Below are positions 51,714 through 63,520 of a stretch of 64,000 bases of DNA, piece by piece. Origin of the DNA: Actinoalloteichus hoggarensis (lineage in GTDB: Bacteria; Actinomycetota; Actinomycetes; Mycobacteriales; Pseudonocardiaceae); NCBI RefSeq assembly GCF_002234535.1, contig NZ_CP022521.1, forward strand, positions 3,968,001 through 4,032,000, given 5' to 3'. Each line of letters opens with the position of its first letter. Within the stretch, counting starts at the first letter, position 1. Position numbers and translations under genes: made by a program. Under the pieces are notes generated by a model. That model did not search any database. It saw nothing but the letters and a program-made list of their open reading frames with translations, and had not been told where the DNA came from.

Positions 51714-52663
51714 TCATCCCGGAACGTCGTCCGGCGGGCGGCCCGCGCGGACCGCCCCGTATCGCCGGGCGGTGTCGCTGCTGCGGTGACCCATCAGTTC
51801 GGCGACCCGGTCGGGAGCCGAGCCGTTCGCGAGCAGGCGATGGCCGAAGGTCTGCCGCAGGACGTGCGGGGTGATCGGCTGCCCGGCGTCTGCCTCCAGG
51901 CCCGCGATGCCGCCGATCCGGACCACCAGCGTGTCCACCGAGCGGGTGGACAGTCGGCCGCCCCGCCGGTTGAGGAACAACGCGGGCGTCCGCTCGACGC
52001 CCGACCGGCCCCGACGAGTGGCGACCCAGTCACGCAGGACCAGCCGGGGCTCCTCCGACAAGGGGATCTCCCTCGGCTCGATGCCGCGCGCCGTGACCCG
52101 GATGTGCGCCTGTCGAACGCCGAGACGCACATCGTCGACGTCGAGCGCGACCGTTCGGTCACCCGGACCCCGGTGTGCAGCAGGGTGTGCACGACGGCGA
52201 TGTCTCGCGGCAGTCCGCCCGCCAGCACGGCCGCCACCAGCCTGCGGGTCTCGTCGACCTGCAGAGCCCTGGACTGCGGCGCCGTCTGTTCCTCCCGATC
52301 GATCGGGGCATGGCCGACCCGCAGGCAGTGATCGTAGAAGTGATCGAGCGCCGTGAGGACCGCGTTGATCGTGGCGGGTCTACTGCCCAGAGCGGTCTTC
52401 AACCACGAGCGGTAGGCACGCACGGCCGCGTCCCTGGCCGGTGGCTCGGTGAGCGGGTCCTCGGGGCCGCTGTCGTGCTCGACGAGCCAGGTGAGAAAGC
52501 CCGCAATCTGGAACCGATAGGCGCGGCGGGTCGGCGAGGCGAGGGTGGAGTTCGCGAGGGCGCGTTCGTAGCGGGTGAACACCCGATGTGCCCGCTGCGG
52601 GGCGACCCCGCTCACGGACTCCCCGGCGACCTCGCCCACGGGATCTCCGGCGACCTCGCCCAC
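51714..52663 (-). pseudogene. Tyrosine recombinase (XerC/D-like), frameshifted
   Basis: The N-terminal SAM-like core-binding domain (VFTRYERALANSTLASPTRR, YRFQIAGFLTWLVEH) and the catalytic domain up to HTLLHTGVRVTE (Arg of the first catalytic box) lie in one frame; the continuation VALDVDDVRLGVRQAHIRV, ITPHVLRQTFGHRLLANG (His-x-x-Arg), LMGHRSSDTARRYG (His and Tyr) lies in another. A loss of one base in the codon after VTE, near 52157, restores the reading. All five catalytic residues are therefore present but split. Probably a dead integrase, unless it is a sequencing error. Its N-terminus includes an 8-codon repeat (GEVAGDPV/GEVAGESV). Confidence 0.85.
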
Positions 52664-52665
52664 GG
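52623..52665. repeat. 24-bp tandem repeat in recombinase 5' end
   Basis: CCGGCGACCTCGCCCACGG occurs at 52623-52641 and 52647-52665, period 24, encoding the duplicated GEVAG segment at the N-terminus of the recombinase reading frame. The true start may lie downstream of it (GTG at 52615). Confidence 0.6.
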
Positions 52666-53147
52666 CGGCCCTCTCGCTTTCTCGGCGGCACGACTCCTCG
52701 TGATCGTACTGCGCTCGAGACTCGAAACATCAGAAGTCGATCGTGCGTGCCGTTCTGATATTTCGATCGGGCGACGCCGGACGGCGCGCCGGGCCGCGCC
52801 GCCGACCACCCCCGCGCTCGCGGGGAACGCCGACTCGGCGCGCTGCGCCGCGACCCGGTGGCCGGACCACCCCCGACCGCATGCGGGGAGGCGATGTCCG
52901 CGAGGTCGACGACATCCCGACGCCGCCGATCAGCGGCGATCACGGCAGCCGAGTGCCGAGACGCCTCGCGAACACCTGCGAAGCCAACACCCGTTCACGG
53001 GCGACGACCACCGCCGGCAGGGGGAGATCGTCTTCGACATGGGGGGACACTCGGGCGTGGACGACCACTGAGCGTGGCGTCCGCGACCTTCGGCGGTGAC
53101 GGGCGAGCCGACCGCCACGACACCGCCGAGGCCGTCGACCCGTCGAC
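52664..53147. other. 484-base region with CRISPR-like remnant
   Basis: Upstream of the broken recombinase. Contains two CRISPR-repeat-like sequences (52803-52892) and no supportable gene. The part 52666-52760 has a lower GC content (CTCGAAACATCAGAAGTCGA). Confidence 0.45.
52803..52892. CRISPR. Two type I-E repeat-like sequences, 61 bp apart
   Basis: At 52803 the sequence CGACCACCCCCGCGCTCGCG continues GGGAACGC; at 52864 GGACCACCCCCGACCGCATG continues CGGGGAGGC. Both share GACCACCCCCG and a CGGGGA end flanking a GC stem-loop, like actinomycete type I-E repeats (GGACCACCCCCGC...GCGGGGAGCAC kind). Start-to-start distance is exactly 61 bp, the 28-29 plus 32-33 period of I-E arrays, leaving a 33-bp putative spacer (52831-52863). 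Second copy has a 2-base insertion. No further repeats at 61-bp steps and no cas genes in the window, so at most a decayed remnant; could also be chance in GC-rich DNA. Confidence 0.4.
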
Positions 53148-54839
53148 TCAGCCGAGGAGCGCCGTGACCGGCAGTCCGGTGTGCTCGGCCGCCACGACGC
53201 CGGCCTCGTCGTCGATCGGATCGAACGGCGTGCGGTCCGGCGCGCAGACCGTGCCGTCCGCGGGCGGCTCGCCACCCAGGTAGTACTCGATCACCGCCGC
53301 GTCCACGCAGTCGCTGATCTGAAGACCGAACGCGCCGTGACCGAAGGCGTCCAGCGACAGCAGACGGCCGTCACCGAGCAGGTCGGCGAGTTCACGGCCG
53401 CCCTCATACGGTGTGGCCGGGTCGCCCAGCCGATTCCCCAGCACGAGCACCGGATTCGCCGTCGGACGATCCCACGGACCCTGATATCGATCCTCGTCGA
53501 CTCCCGGCCAGGTGGCGCAGGGCAGCGACTCGTACGTCCACATCGCCCCGAAGCCCGGCGCCTCTCGGTCCGAGGCGGCCGCCGCCTCGGACCACCGCGC
53601 CGGATCACTCGGGTTGTCGGAGTCCAGACAGGCCACCCCGAAGTTCTGCTCCGGACCCGCGTACCGCTCCTGCCCGCCGACGGCGGCGGCGACGTCGGCC
53701 GCGACGGCGGTGACAGCCGCGGACGCACCGCGGGCGGCTCGGCCCTCGACCGCGTCGACGAGCGACTGGAGGTAGTCGCCGAGGAACGCCGAACCGCGAG
53801 CGTCGTAGAGCGCCGAGCCGACCACGCCGACGACCAGCGGATACGACCATTCCATGACCCAGCCGTCCTCGTCGGGGACCTCGATCGGCGCCGTGCGCGC
53901 CGCGTCGAGCACCCGGTCGTACTTCTCGCGCAGATCGACGCCGGGCTCCCGGAACGCGCATCGTTCGTCCTCGGCACAGACGTCCAGGAAGGTCGACAGG
54001 GCCCGCTGCGCGCCGGCGGCGCTGCCGATGCGCGTGGTGTACGGCAGCTCGGCGTCGGCGGGGGAGGCCCCCGTCGTCCAGGCCACCGGGTCGAGGCCGC
54101 CGTCCAACGTCATGGCCCGCACCCGGTCCGGGAAGAGGTTGGCGTAGACCGCCCCGAGATGAGTGCCGTAGGAGAAGCCGTGGAAGGTGAGCTGCTCGTC
54201 GCCGACGGCGGCCCGCAGCAGGTCGAGGTCGCGAGCGACGTTCGCCGTCGACATGTGGTCGAGAACGGGGCCCGCCTCCTCCGCGCAGGCGTCGGTGCCG
54301 GTCCGCGTGGCCTCGATCACCCGCCGCTCCTCGCTCGGCGTGGTGGGAAAGACGTGACCGAAGCTGTCGGCGGCCTCCCACACGTCGGCGAAGCAGCGCA
54401 GCGGCGTGCTGTCCGCCACCCCGCGCGGATCGAATCCGACGAGGTCGAAGCGTTCGTGCAGCTCAGGAGCCAGCACCGGCGGGATGCGACCGGAACCACC
54501 GGGGCCGCCGGGATTGAAGAACAACGAGCCGATCCGGTTCTCCGGGTCGGCGGCGGGCAGCCTGCCCACCGCGACCTCGATCCGCTCGCCGTGCGGGTCC
54601 TGATAGGACAGCGGGACCGCCGCGGTCGCACACTCGTAGGCCGCGGACGCCGTCCCCTCGGGGCACGGCCCCCACTCCAGCACGGGGACCGCGGCACCGC
54701 CGGTGCCCAGCACGGCGGGTTCGGCCGCCACCGGGGAGTCCTCGACGGCGAAGGCCGTCGCGGGCAGGCCGCAGACGGTGACGACGAGCGCCATGGCCGT
54801 CGCGACCCGACCCGTACTTCGGCGGATAGGTGGATGCAT
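53148..54839 (-). CDS. Secreted alpha/beta hydrolase, tripeptidyl aminopeptidase-like
   Basis: A 563-residue exported protein. Signal peptide: basic HPPIRRSTGR, then VATAMALVVTVCGLPATAFA, cleavage near residue 31. The alpha/beta-hydrolase core has FFNPGGPGGSG (oxyanion loop, about 108-116), nucleophile Ser223 in GFSYGTHLG, Asp in LGNRLGDPATPYEGG and His in DAFGHGAFG near the end; the last 100 residues form the TAP-like C-terminal domain. Matches Streptomyces tripeptidyl aminopeptidases (SlpD/SlpE, TAP), which release N-terminal tripeptides outside the cell. Start at 54839 with GAGGAGGCAACG upstream. Even number of cysteines, as expected for disulphides. Confidence 0.9.
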   Translation of the reverse strand: MHPPIRRSTGRVATAMALVVTVCGLPATAFAVEDSPVAAEPAVLGTGGAAVPVLEWGPCPEGTASAAYECATAAVPLSYQDPHGERIEVAVGRLPAADPENRIGSLFFNPGGPGGSGRIPPVLAPELHERFDLVGFDPRGVADSTPLRCFADVWEAADSFGHVFPTTPSEERRVIEATRTGTDACAEEAGPVLDHMSTANVARDLDLLRAAVGDEQLTFHGFSYGTHLGAVYANLFPDRVRAMTLDGGLDPVAWTTGASPADAELPYTTRIGSAAGAQRALSTFLDVCAEDERCAFREPGVDLREKYDRVLDAARTAPIEVPDEDGWVMEWSYPLVVGVVGSALYDARGSAFLGDYLQSLVDAVEGRAARGASAAVTAVAADVAAAVGGQERYAGPEQNFGVACLDSDNPSDPARWSEAAAASDREAPGFGAMWTYESLPCATWPGVDEDRYQGPWDRPTANPVLVLGNRLGDPATPYEGGRELADLLGDGRLLSLDAFGHGAFGLQISDCVDAAVIEYYLGGEPPADGTVCAPDRTPFDPIDDEAGVVAAEHTGLPVTALLG

Positions 54840-54982
54840 CGTTGCCTCCTCGTCCGGATGGGAGCCGGCCCCACACCACGGGAGCCGGCCGTACCGAGAC
54901 ACTGAAGCCGAAGGCGACGATGACCACATCGGGTGAGGGACCTAGGGAGGATCCCTGCGGGCCGGTCGGCCGCCGCGCCCGA

Positions 54983-56005
54983 TCAGTTCTCGGCGCGCAG
55001 CACCGGTTCGGCGATCTCGACGAGGCGGGGGAGGAAACGCAGGACCTCGTCGGCACGTCGCCGCAGGTCCCCGGTGTCGGTGATCCCGAGATCGGCGACG
55101 GCGGCCCGGAACGCGGGTTCCCGCCGCACGTCCAGCTCGGGCGCGTCGGCGGCCAGCACCGCATGACAACGGGCGAAGGTGGCGACGATCCAGAAGAAGG
55201 CCTCGCGGTGCAGGCCCGCCGCGATGAGGTCGCGGCTGCCGTCGACGACGATCGGCCGTGCCTCGGCGGTGAGGTCGCCTCGGAAGAAGAACGGCGTCCT
55301 GGCGACCTGCGCGGCGACGTCGAAGGTCGTGGCCAGCGCCGCGAGATGGTCGCGTACCCGGGCGGCGGTCAGATCACGGACACCGAGCAGGCTCAACAGC
55401 TCGGGATACCGGGCGTCGAGCCCGTGGTCGGCCAGGACGGCCTTGGCGGCGGGATATCGCAGCCGTATCGTGGGATTGCGGCGGGCGGCCACCAGCAGCA
55501 CGTGGGTCGTGACGCCGGTCGGGAACAGCCACGACGTGACCTGCTGGTGCCATGGCGCCGCGCCGTCGACGGTTCGCAGCCCGCTCTCGATGCGGCGGAG
55601 GGCGTCGGCACAGCGCCGCCGCACCCACCTCCGTTCCCCGAAGTGTTCGGCCACCACCGGTTGCAGGCGACGCAACAGCCCCTCGGGGTCGGCGACGATC
55701 GTGTCGAGGCGCAGCCCGCCAGCCAGGTGATACGAGCCCAGGACGTGCTCCGCGGCGGCGAACAGATCACGGCCGAGGTACGTCACCTCCAGCAGAACGC
55801 CGCGGTGCCGGAACTTGCCCGGTCCCGTCGGCGGCGGCGCGGCGGTCACCACCACGACGTCGAGGTCCGAGGTCGGCGGCAGCTCGGCGTCGTCGGGCAG
55901 CTCGATCGTCGAACCGTGGAGATAGGCGCCCGCGAAGCCTTCCGTGTGCCGGGCATGCCGACTCACCCAGTCGGCGGCGACGACCCGTGCCTCGGACATC
56001 AGCAT
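54983..56005 (-). CDS. Nucleotidyltransferase-fold protein (aminoglycoside-type)
   Basis: A 340-residue protein with the polymerase-beta-like motif AGAYLHGSTIELPDDAELPP followed by TSDLDVVVV (GS...DxD, about residues 26-54), so a nucleotide-transfer activity is plausible. The rest is helical (WLFPTGVTTHVLLVAARRNP, LLSLLGVRDLTAARVRDHLA). Such proteins include aminoglycoside adenylyltransferases and many of unknown substrate. The ATG at 56005 (MLMSEARVV) follows AAGGGGGTCGAG; in-frame upstream codons lack support. Stands between the secreted peptidase and the divergent thioesterase. Confidence 0.78.
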   Translation of the reverse strand: MLMSEARVVAADWVSRHARHTEGFAGAYLHGSTIELPDDAELPPTSDLDVVVVTAAPPPTGPGKFRHRGVLLEVTYLGRDLFAAAEHVLGSYHLAGGLRLDTIVADPEGLLRRLQPVVAEHFGERRWVRRRCADALRRIESGLRTVDGAAPWHQQVTSWLFPTGVTTHVLLVAARRNPTIRLRYPAAKAVLADHGLDARYPELLSLLGVRDLTAARVRDHLAALATTFDVAAQVARTPFFFRGDLTAEARPIVVDGSRDLIAAGLHREAFFWIVATFARCHAVLAADAPELDVRREPAFRAAVADLGITDTGDLRRRADEVLRFLPRLVEIAEPVLRAEN

Positions 56006-56293
56006 CTCGACCCCCTTGCATCGTCCGGGTCGGGCCGACCCGCGGCGCATCGCCCGAGCCGCGGTCTCCCGCGCGACTCGGCTCACCCCGACAAGGTGAC
56101 AATGCGGAGATCGATCCGGCAAGATCGATCCCCCGCCGCCACGGCCGCCCGACCGACGGCGCCGCACGGGCGGACGCGCCGCGGCGCATCGGCGACGACG
56201 AGTCCACGACGAGAAGAACGACTCGGACCGCCGCACGTCGACACCGTCCCCCCACGAACCGTCCCCACGAACCCGGAACAGGTGAGAGCAGCG

Positions 56294-56773
56294 ATGACCA
56301 GCCCCGAGGACACGCCGACGGATGTTCCGGCGCGCTTCGGCCACGTCGCCTCCGTTCGCATCAACTTCGAGGACCTCGATGCGACCGGAACGGTTCATGA
56401 CTCGCGCTACCTGCTGTTGGTGGAACGCGCCGTCATGGACTACTGGCTCGACCGGGGCTGGCATCTGGATCCCTCGCTGTCCCGCTTCGCCGACGTGCTC
56501 CAGGTGGTCCGACACTTCGCGATCACCTACCACCTTCCTATCGCGGGCATGGGCCTCGTCGGGGTGCACTTCTGGATCGAGCAGGTGGGCACCACGGACC
56601 TGACCTACGGCTTTCACGTGCACTCCGCCGATCGATCGGTGCTGCATGCCGAGGGAAGCCGGACGCAGCTCCGACTCGACCCGGCCACCCACCACGCCGT
56701 CCCGTACAGCGTGGAGTTCGTCGCCGAGGCCCATCGACTGCGCCGCCCGCGCGGCCTGGTCGTCGGCGGCTGA
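56294..56773 (+). CDS. Hotdog-fold acyl-CoA thioesterase
   Basis: A 159-residue protein of the 4-hydroxybenzoyl-CoA thioesterase/YbgC type: [20 protein letters not shown] (residues about 22-41; the Asp in [10 protein letters not shown] is the usual catalytic Asp), [13 protein letters not shown], then [16 protein letters not shown] and [20 protein letters not shown]. It hydrolyses acyl-CoA or acyl-carrier thioesters in the cytoplasm; substrate length unknown. ATG at 56294 follows AGGTGAGAGCAGCG. Confidence 0.85.
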   Translation: MTSPEDTPTDVPARFGHVASVRINFEDLDATGTVHDSRYLLLVERAVMDYWLDRGWHLDPSLSRFADVLQVVRHFAITYHLPIAGMGLVGVHFWIEQVGTTDLTYGFHVHSADRSVLHAEGSRTQLRLDPATHHAVPYSVEFVAEAHRLRRPRGLVVGG

Positions 56774-56894
56774 CCCGCCCGGTCCGACCGCGCCCCGCCG
56801 GGTTCCCCGACCCCCGAGTCCGGCGGCGGGGCGGCGCTCCCGTGCCGCGTCGACGACGCCTGGACAGGGGCAACACCGCCGGTCCGGCCGCGAG

Positions 56895-56913
56895 CCGAGT
56901 CCATTAGACTCGG
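56895..56913. promoter_or_regulatory. Inverted repeat over the glyS promoter
   Basis: CCGAGTC (56895-56901) and GACTCGG (56907-56913) are perfect 7-bp arms around CATTA; the -10-like TAGACT (56905-56910) lies inside. A bound regulator would block transcription of the glycyl-tRNA synthetase gene; as RNA it would form a short hairpin if transcription starts upstream. Confidence 0.5.
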
Positions 56914-57020
56914 CCGATCTCGTGTGCCACCCGGCTGGTGCTCGCGTCGTTCACGCCGTCCGTACAGCGGGCAGTCGACAGGCCCGCCATGACTGTCTGA
57001 GGTTGTCCTCCGTGTTGACC

Positions 57021-60048
<3,028 letters not shown>

Positions 60049-60062
<14 letters not shown>

Positions 60063-60082
60063 GTGCTGAGCAAGGACTGAGT
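60049..60082. repeat. 18-bp tandem duplication over the glyS stop
   Basis: TGAGCAAGGACTGAGT occurs at 60049-60064 and 60067-60082 (period 18). The first copy encodes the last residues (LSKD) and stop; the second repeats them, with the same stop, behind it. Confidence 0.75.
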
Positions 60083-60117
60083 CGCGGCGGGCCTCGCCCG
60101 GCTCGGCCGCGGCCCCT

Positions 60118-60148
60118 CGGGCGGCACACCGACACGGTGTGCCGCCCG
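60118..60148 (+). terminator. Hairpin terminator of glyS
   Basis: CGGGCGGCACACC (60118-60130) and GGTGTGCCGCCCG (60136-60148) form a perfect 13-bp stem with loop GACAC, about 55 bases past the stop. No U-tract. Confidence 0.8.
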
Positions 60149-60237
60149 ACGTCGTCTCGGGGGCACGGTCGTCCGGTGCGAGCCGGTTCGCGTGCGCGCG
60201 TCGTCGGACGGCCGCATCGACCGAGTGCGCGTCAGGT

Positions 60238-60287
60238 GTGGGCACCTCGCCCGAGCAGGCACGTCTTCCGGTGGGCACCTCGCCCGA
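60238..60287. repeat. 17-bp direct repeat
   Basis: GTGGGCACCTCGCCCGA occurs at 60238-60254 and 60271-60287, 33 bases apart, in the leader region of the kinase gene. Purpose unknown. Confidence 0.65.
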
Positions 60288-60479
60288 TGACCGCATCGCC
60301 GGAGTACGCACCGTCGCCCTCGCGTCGACGTGACGCGCCGGCCGCGGGCACGGCCTCCCGCACGGTGCCGTCGGACGATCACGCGACAGGGACCCGAACG
60401 CGGCCTCGGTCCCCTACCATGATCTTCTCGCAGGTCCGACTCGTTCGGGCCTGCTCAGACCTGCCGGGGGTGGGTGGTC

Positions 60480-62366
60480 ATGCGACCGCTGGGGGCGTCC
60501 GAACCACGCGAGGTCGGCGGCTGTCGGCTGCTCGCCGAGCTGGGGCGAGGCGGAATGGGCCGAGTGCTGCTGGGCGGCGGCCCGGACGGACGGCTGGTCG
60601 CCGTCAAACAGGTGCACTCCCATCTCGTCGAGGAGGACGGCTTCCGCGCCCGTTTCGAGCGCGAGATCCGCGCCACCCGTGCGGTGCCCGGGGTCTACAC
60701 CGCGACGGTGGTCGACGCCGACGCACGGGCGGCGACGCCGTGGCTGGCCTCCGAGTTCGTCTTCGGTCCCTCGCTCCGGGAGGCGGTCGAGGCCACCGGC
60801 AGGCTCCCGGAGGAGTCCCTGCCGCGGCTGGCGGCCGGTCTGGCCGCCGCGCTGGTGCGCATCCACCAGGCGGGCCTGGTGCATCGAGACCTCAAGCCCT
60901 CCAACATCCTGCTCGCCGACGAGGGGCCGAGGCTGATCGACTTCGGGATCGCCCGCGCGCTGGACCGCAGGGACGGGCGGGAGCTGACCCGCACCGGACT
61001 CGTCGTCGGATCGCCTGAGTTCATGTCGCCGGAGCAGGCGTTGGCCGGGGCGATCACCCCGGCCAGCGACGTGTTCTCCCTCGGTGCGGTGCTGGTGACG
61101 GCGGGGACCGGGACGAGCCTGTTCGCGGGAGCGTCCGACTTCCAGGTCTTGTACGACGTCGTGCACACCGAACCCGATCTCGACGCCGTGCCCGCGAGCA
61201 TTCGGACGATCGTCGCCGCGTGCCTGGCGAAGGACCCGGCCGCCCGACCCGACGCGGCGCGGCTGGTCGAGATGATCGGCCGGATCGCACCGTATGCCCG
61301 ACCCTGGCCCGACGAGGTGCACGCGCTGACCAGGGCCCAGCGGGCGGAGGTCGAGCGGCTGGTGGAGCAGTCGGAGGGACCGCGGGCGCACCCGGAGCCC
61401 GCGGCCGCCTCGGCGCAGGCCGACGCCGCCCGAGCCGCGCCGCCGCGCACGCGACTACAGGTTCGGCGACTCGACGACTGGGACGCCGACGACAGCGGAC
61501 GGGCGGACGGCGGCCCCGAGCATTCGGCGGCGGAACAGCGGGCGGCCGCCCCGGCGCTGCCGCCGCGCGCGAGCCGGTGGAAGGCACTGCGCGGCCGGGC
61601 CCGCCGCGCGCTGACGAGCGGCCGAGGGCGACTGCGCACCGGAGTGAACAGCCCCGCACTCCGTCAGGTCCGCACGACGGCGGGCCTGCTGATCCTGACG
61701 CTGGCCGGGATCGTCGCCGGGGTGTACGCCGCGAACTTCGCCGTCGACACCCGTCTCCTCGACGAGGGCTCCGTCGACTCGCGACTCCGCCGGGTCCTGG
61801 GCCCCGTGGAGTGGATCGTGGACAGCCCCGGCGGCTTCGGGCTGCTCGCGGGCGCCGCCGTCGGTGTGCTCGTCTGCACGCTGATCAGCGCGGTCGGCGG
61901 ACGGGCCGTCGAAGGGCGCACCGCGCTCCTGCGCCGGTGTCTGCTCCTCGGGATGCCGGTCGGCGGCTTCGTCCTGGGCAGACTGACCGAACGTGACGGG
62001 CTGCCCATCGACGTCATCACCGTCGACACGGGCATGCCGGACCTCGAGATCGTCATCGCCGTCGGCTGTGTGGCGGGACTGACCATCGGCAGCGCCGCCG
62101 TCTCGGTCGTCCTCGGGACGTTCGCGGTCCCCCAGGCTCGACGAGGCACACTGATGTTCCTGGTCTGGCTGGTCGGCGCGTTCGCCGGTTTCCTCGTCGG
62201 CATGCTCTGCGCCCGCTACGGCTGGCTCGGCATCGTCGTCGTCGACGGCCTCACGATCAATGTGCTCTCCCTCGTCGGGGGGTGCGTCGGCGGCAGCTGG
62301 GCGTTGCGTGCCGCCGACCGATTCCGCACCCGGCGCAAGCCCGAGCCCCGGCGCGTCACGGTCTGA
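60480..62366 (+). CDS. Membrane Ser/Thr protein kinase
   Basis: A 628-residue Hanks-type kinase. Catalytic domain at residues 12-285: glycine loop LGRGGMGRVLLG, Lys43 (VAVKQV), catalytic Asp137 in VHRDLKPSNIL, Asp154 in IDFGIA, and GSPEFMSPEQA as activation-loop end. A linker rich in Ala, Pro and Asp (about 290-385) joins a C-terminal half with five or six membrane segments (AGLLILTLAGIVAGVYAANF, GLLAGAAVGVLVCTLISAVG, MFLVWLVGAFAGFLVGMLCA and others), unlike the usual single segment with extracellular sensor. ATG at 60480 follows GGGGGTGGGTGGTC. Signal and targets unknown. Confidence 0.9.
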   Translation: MRPLGASEPREVGGCRLLAELGRGGMGRVLLGGGPDGRLVAVKQVHSHLVEEDGFRARFEREIRATRAVPGVYTATVVDADARAATPWLASEFVFGPSLREAVEATGRLPEESLPRLAAGLAAALVRIHQAGLVHRDLKPSNILLADEGPRLIDFGIARALDRRDGRELTRTGLVVGSPEFMSPEQALAGAITPASDVFSLGAVLVTAGTGTSLFAGASDFQVLYDVVHTEPDLDAVPASIRTIVAACLAKDPAARPDAARLVEMIGRIAPYARPWPDEVHALTRAQRAEVERLVEQSEGPRAHPEPAAASAQADAARAAPPRTRLQVRRLDDWDADDSGRADGGPEHSAAEQRAAAPALPPRASRWKALRGRARRALTSGRGRLRTGVNSPALRQVRTTAGLLILTLAGIVAGVYAANFAVDTRLLDEGSVDSRLRRVLGPVEWIVDSPGGFGLLAGAAVGVLVCTLISAVGGRAVEGRTALLRRCLLLGMPVGGFVLGRLTERDGLPIDVITVDTGMPDLEIVIAVGCVAGLTIGSAAVSVVLGTFAVPQARRGTLMFLVWLVGAFAGFLVGMLCARYGWLGIVVVDGLTINVLSLVGGCVGGSWALRAADRFRTRRKPEPRRVTV

Positions 62367-62370
62367 TCGA

Positions 62371-62385
62371 GCCCGCCACGCGGGC
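62371..62385 (+). terminator. Short hairpin after kinase gene
   Basis: GCCCGC (62371-62376) and GCGGGC (62380-62385) around CAC, immediately after the stop. Weak. Confidence 0.35.
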
Positions 62386-62521
62386 GGCCCGCCGGACACT
62401 GGAACCGACGACAAGGCCCCCTGGAGCCGACGACGGTCACAGCATGCTGCGAACCGTCGGCGCCAGGGGTCTCACTCATGTGGCGGCCGACGACGTCGGA
62501 ACCGCCGGCCGCACCGGTGGT

Positions 62522-63520
62522 TCAGTACCCGATGGAGCGCAGATAGTCGGCGAACTTCTCCGCCCCGTCCACGATGCGCGGGCCGCTGATCGCCTCGCCG
62601 TAGTCCAGGACGTAGAAGTGCTCGTCGCGCACGGCGGGCACCGATTCCAGCGCGGGGTGCGACCGCAGGAAATCGATCTTGTCCTCGGCGGGCAGATCAC
62701 CGTAGTCGATGATGACGATCACCTCGGGCTGCGCCTCGATCACGGCCTCCCAGCCGATCGACGTCCACCGCTCGTCCAGGTCGGCCAGGATGTTGCGGCC
62801 ACCCGCCACGGAGATGATGTCGTTCGGCGGGGCGTGTGCCGCGGCGGTGAACGGCTGGTCGGTCCCGGAGTCGTAGACGAACACCTCGGCGGGCTCGCCC
62901 TCGGGGTGGTCCTCCTCCACGGCGGCGACCCGGTCGCGCAGCTCCGCGACGACCTCGGCAGCCCGGTCCTGGACGCCGAAGATCTCACCGAGATCGGTGA
63001 GGTCGATGTAGAGACCCTCCAGGGGCGTGACGTCCACCGCGCCGTCGCCGTAGTTGTAGCAGCTCTCGGTGTGCATGTAGCTGTCGATCCCGAGGTCGTC
63101 CAGCAACTGCGGGGTGATCCCGCGTTCTTCGCTGAAACCGGAGTTCCAGCCGGCGAACACCCAGTCCGCGCCGGCATCGACCACGATCTCCCGGTTCAAC
63201 AGGTCGTTGCTCAGCCGTTCGATCTGCTCGAACTGCTCCCGGTACGGGGAACGCTCGATCGCCGGGTCGTTGGTGGGGGTGGCGATCCACCCCCGGATCT
63301 CGTCGGTCACGCCGAGCACGAACAGCTTCTCGGCGCCGCCGCCCTCGTAGACGACGGGACGCTCCGGGCGCGGATAGGTGGTCTCGCGCCCGCAGTTCTC
63401 GATGGTGACGAGGTCGGCGTCGTCGACGGCCTGCGGTGCCACCTCGGCCCCGCAGGCGCTCACGGCGAGCACGCCGACGGCCAGCATCGGCCACACTCGG
63501 CGTGGGAGGCGCAGGGTCAT
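62522..63520 (-). CDS. Siderophore/cobalamin ABC transporter binding lipoprotein
   Basis: A 332-residue periplasmic-binding-protein type II (PF01497) receptor. Signal: basic LRLPRRVW, hydrophobic PMLAVGVLAV, lipobox VSAC (Cys23). Characteristic parts are EKLFVLGVTDEIRGWIAT, EIVVDAGADWVFAGWNSGFS, the hinge helix, ISVAGGRNILADLDERWTSI and WEAVIEAQPEVIVIIDYGDL. It binds an iron-siderophore or corrinoid complex outside the cell and delivers it to the importer. ATG at 63520 overlaps the stop of the ATPase gene (ATGA). Any iron-dependent (DmdR/IdeR) control site lies outside the window. Confidence 0.87.
   Translation of the reverse strand: MTLRLPRRVWPMLAVGVLAVSACGAEVAPQAVDDADLVTIENCGRETTYPRPERPVVYEGGGAEKLFVLGVTDEIRGWIATPTNDPAIERSPYREQFEQIERLSNDLLNREIVVDAGADWVFAGWNSGFSEERGITPQLLDDLGIDSYMHTESCYNYGDGAVDVTPLEGLYIDLTDLGEIFGVQDRAAEVVAELRDRVAAVEEDHPEGEPAEVFVYDSGTDQPFTAAAHAPPNDIISVAGGRNILADLDERWTSIGWEAVIEAQPEVIVIIDYGDLPAEDKIDFLRSHPALESVPAVRDEHFYVLDYGEAISGPRIVDGAEKFADYLRSIGY

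Larger units (their letters stand above)
60063..60479. other. 417-base region between glyS and kinase gene
   Basis: Contains the stop-codon duplication, a strong terminator (60118-60148) and a 17-bp direct repeat (60238-60287). No gene seen. The kinase ribosome-binding site GGGGGTGGGTGG precedes 60480. Confidence 0.5.

Noticed and set aside
53006-53033. A third CRISPR-like repeat (GACCACCGCCGGCAGGGGGAG)
   Set aside because: It is 141 bp from the second repeat, not a multiple of 61, and the match is weak.
56774-57020. T-box riboswitch before glyS
   Set aside because: No TGGNACCGCG-like T-box sequence or specifier stem could be found in the leader.
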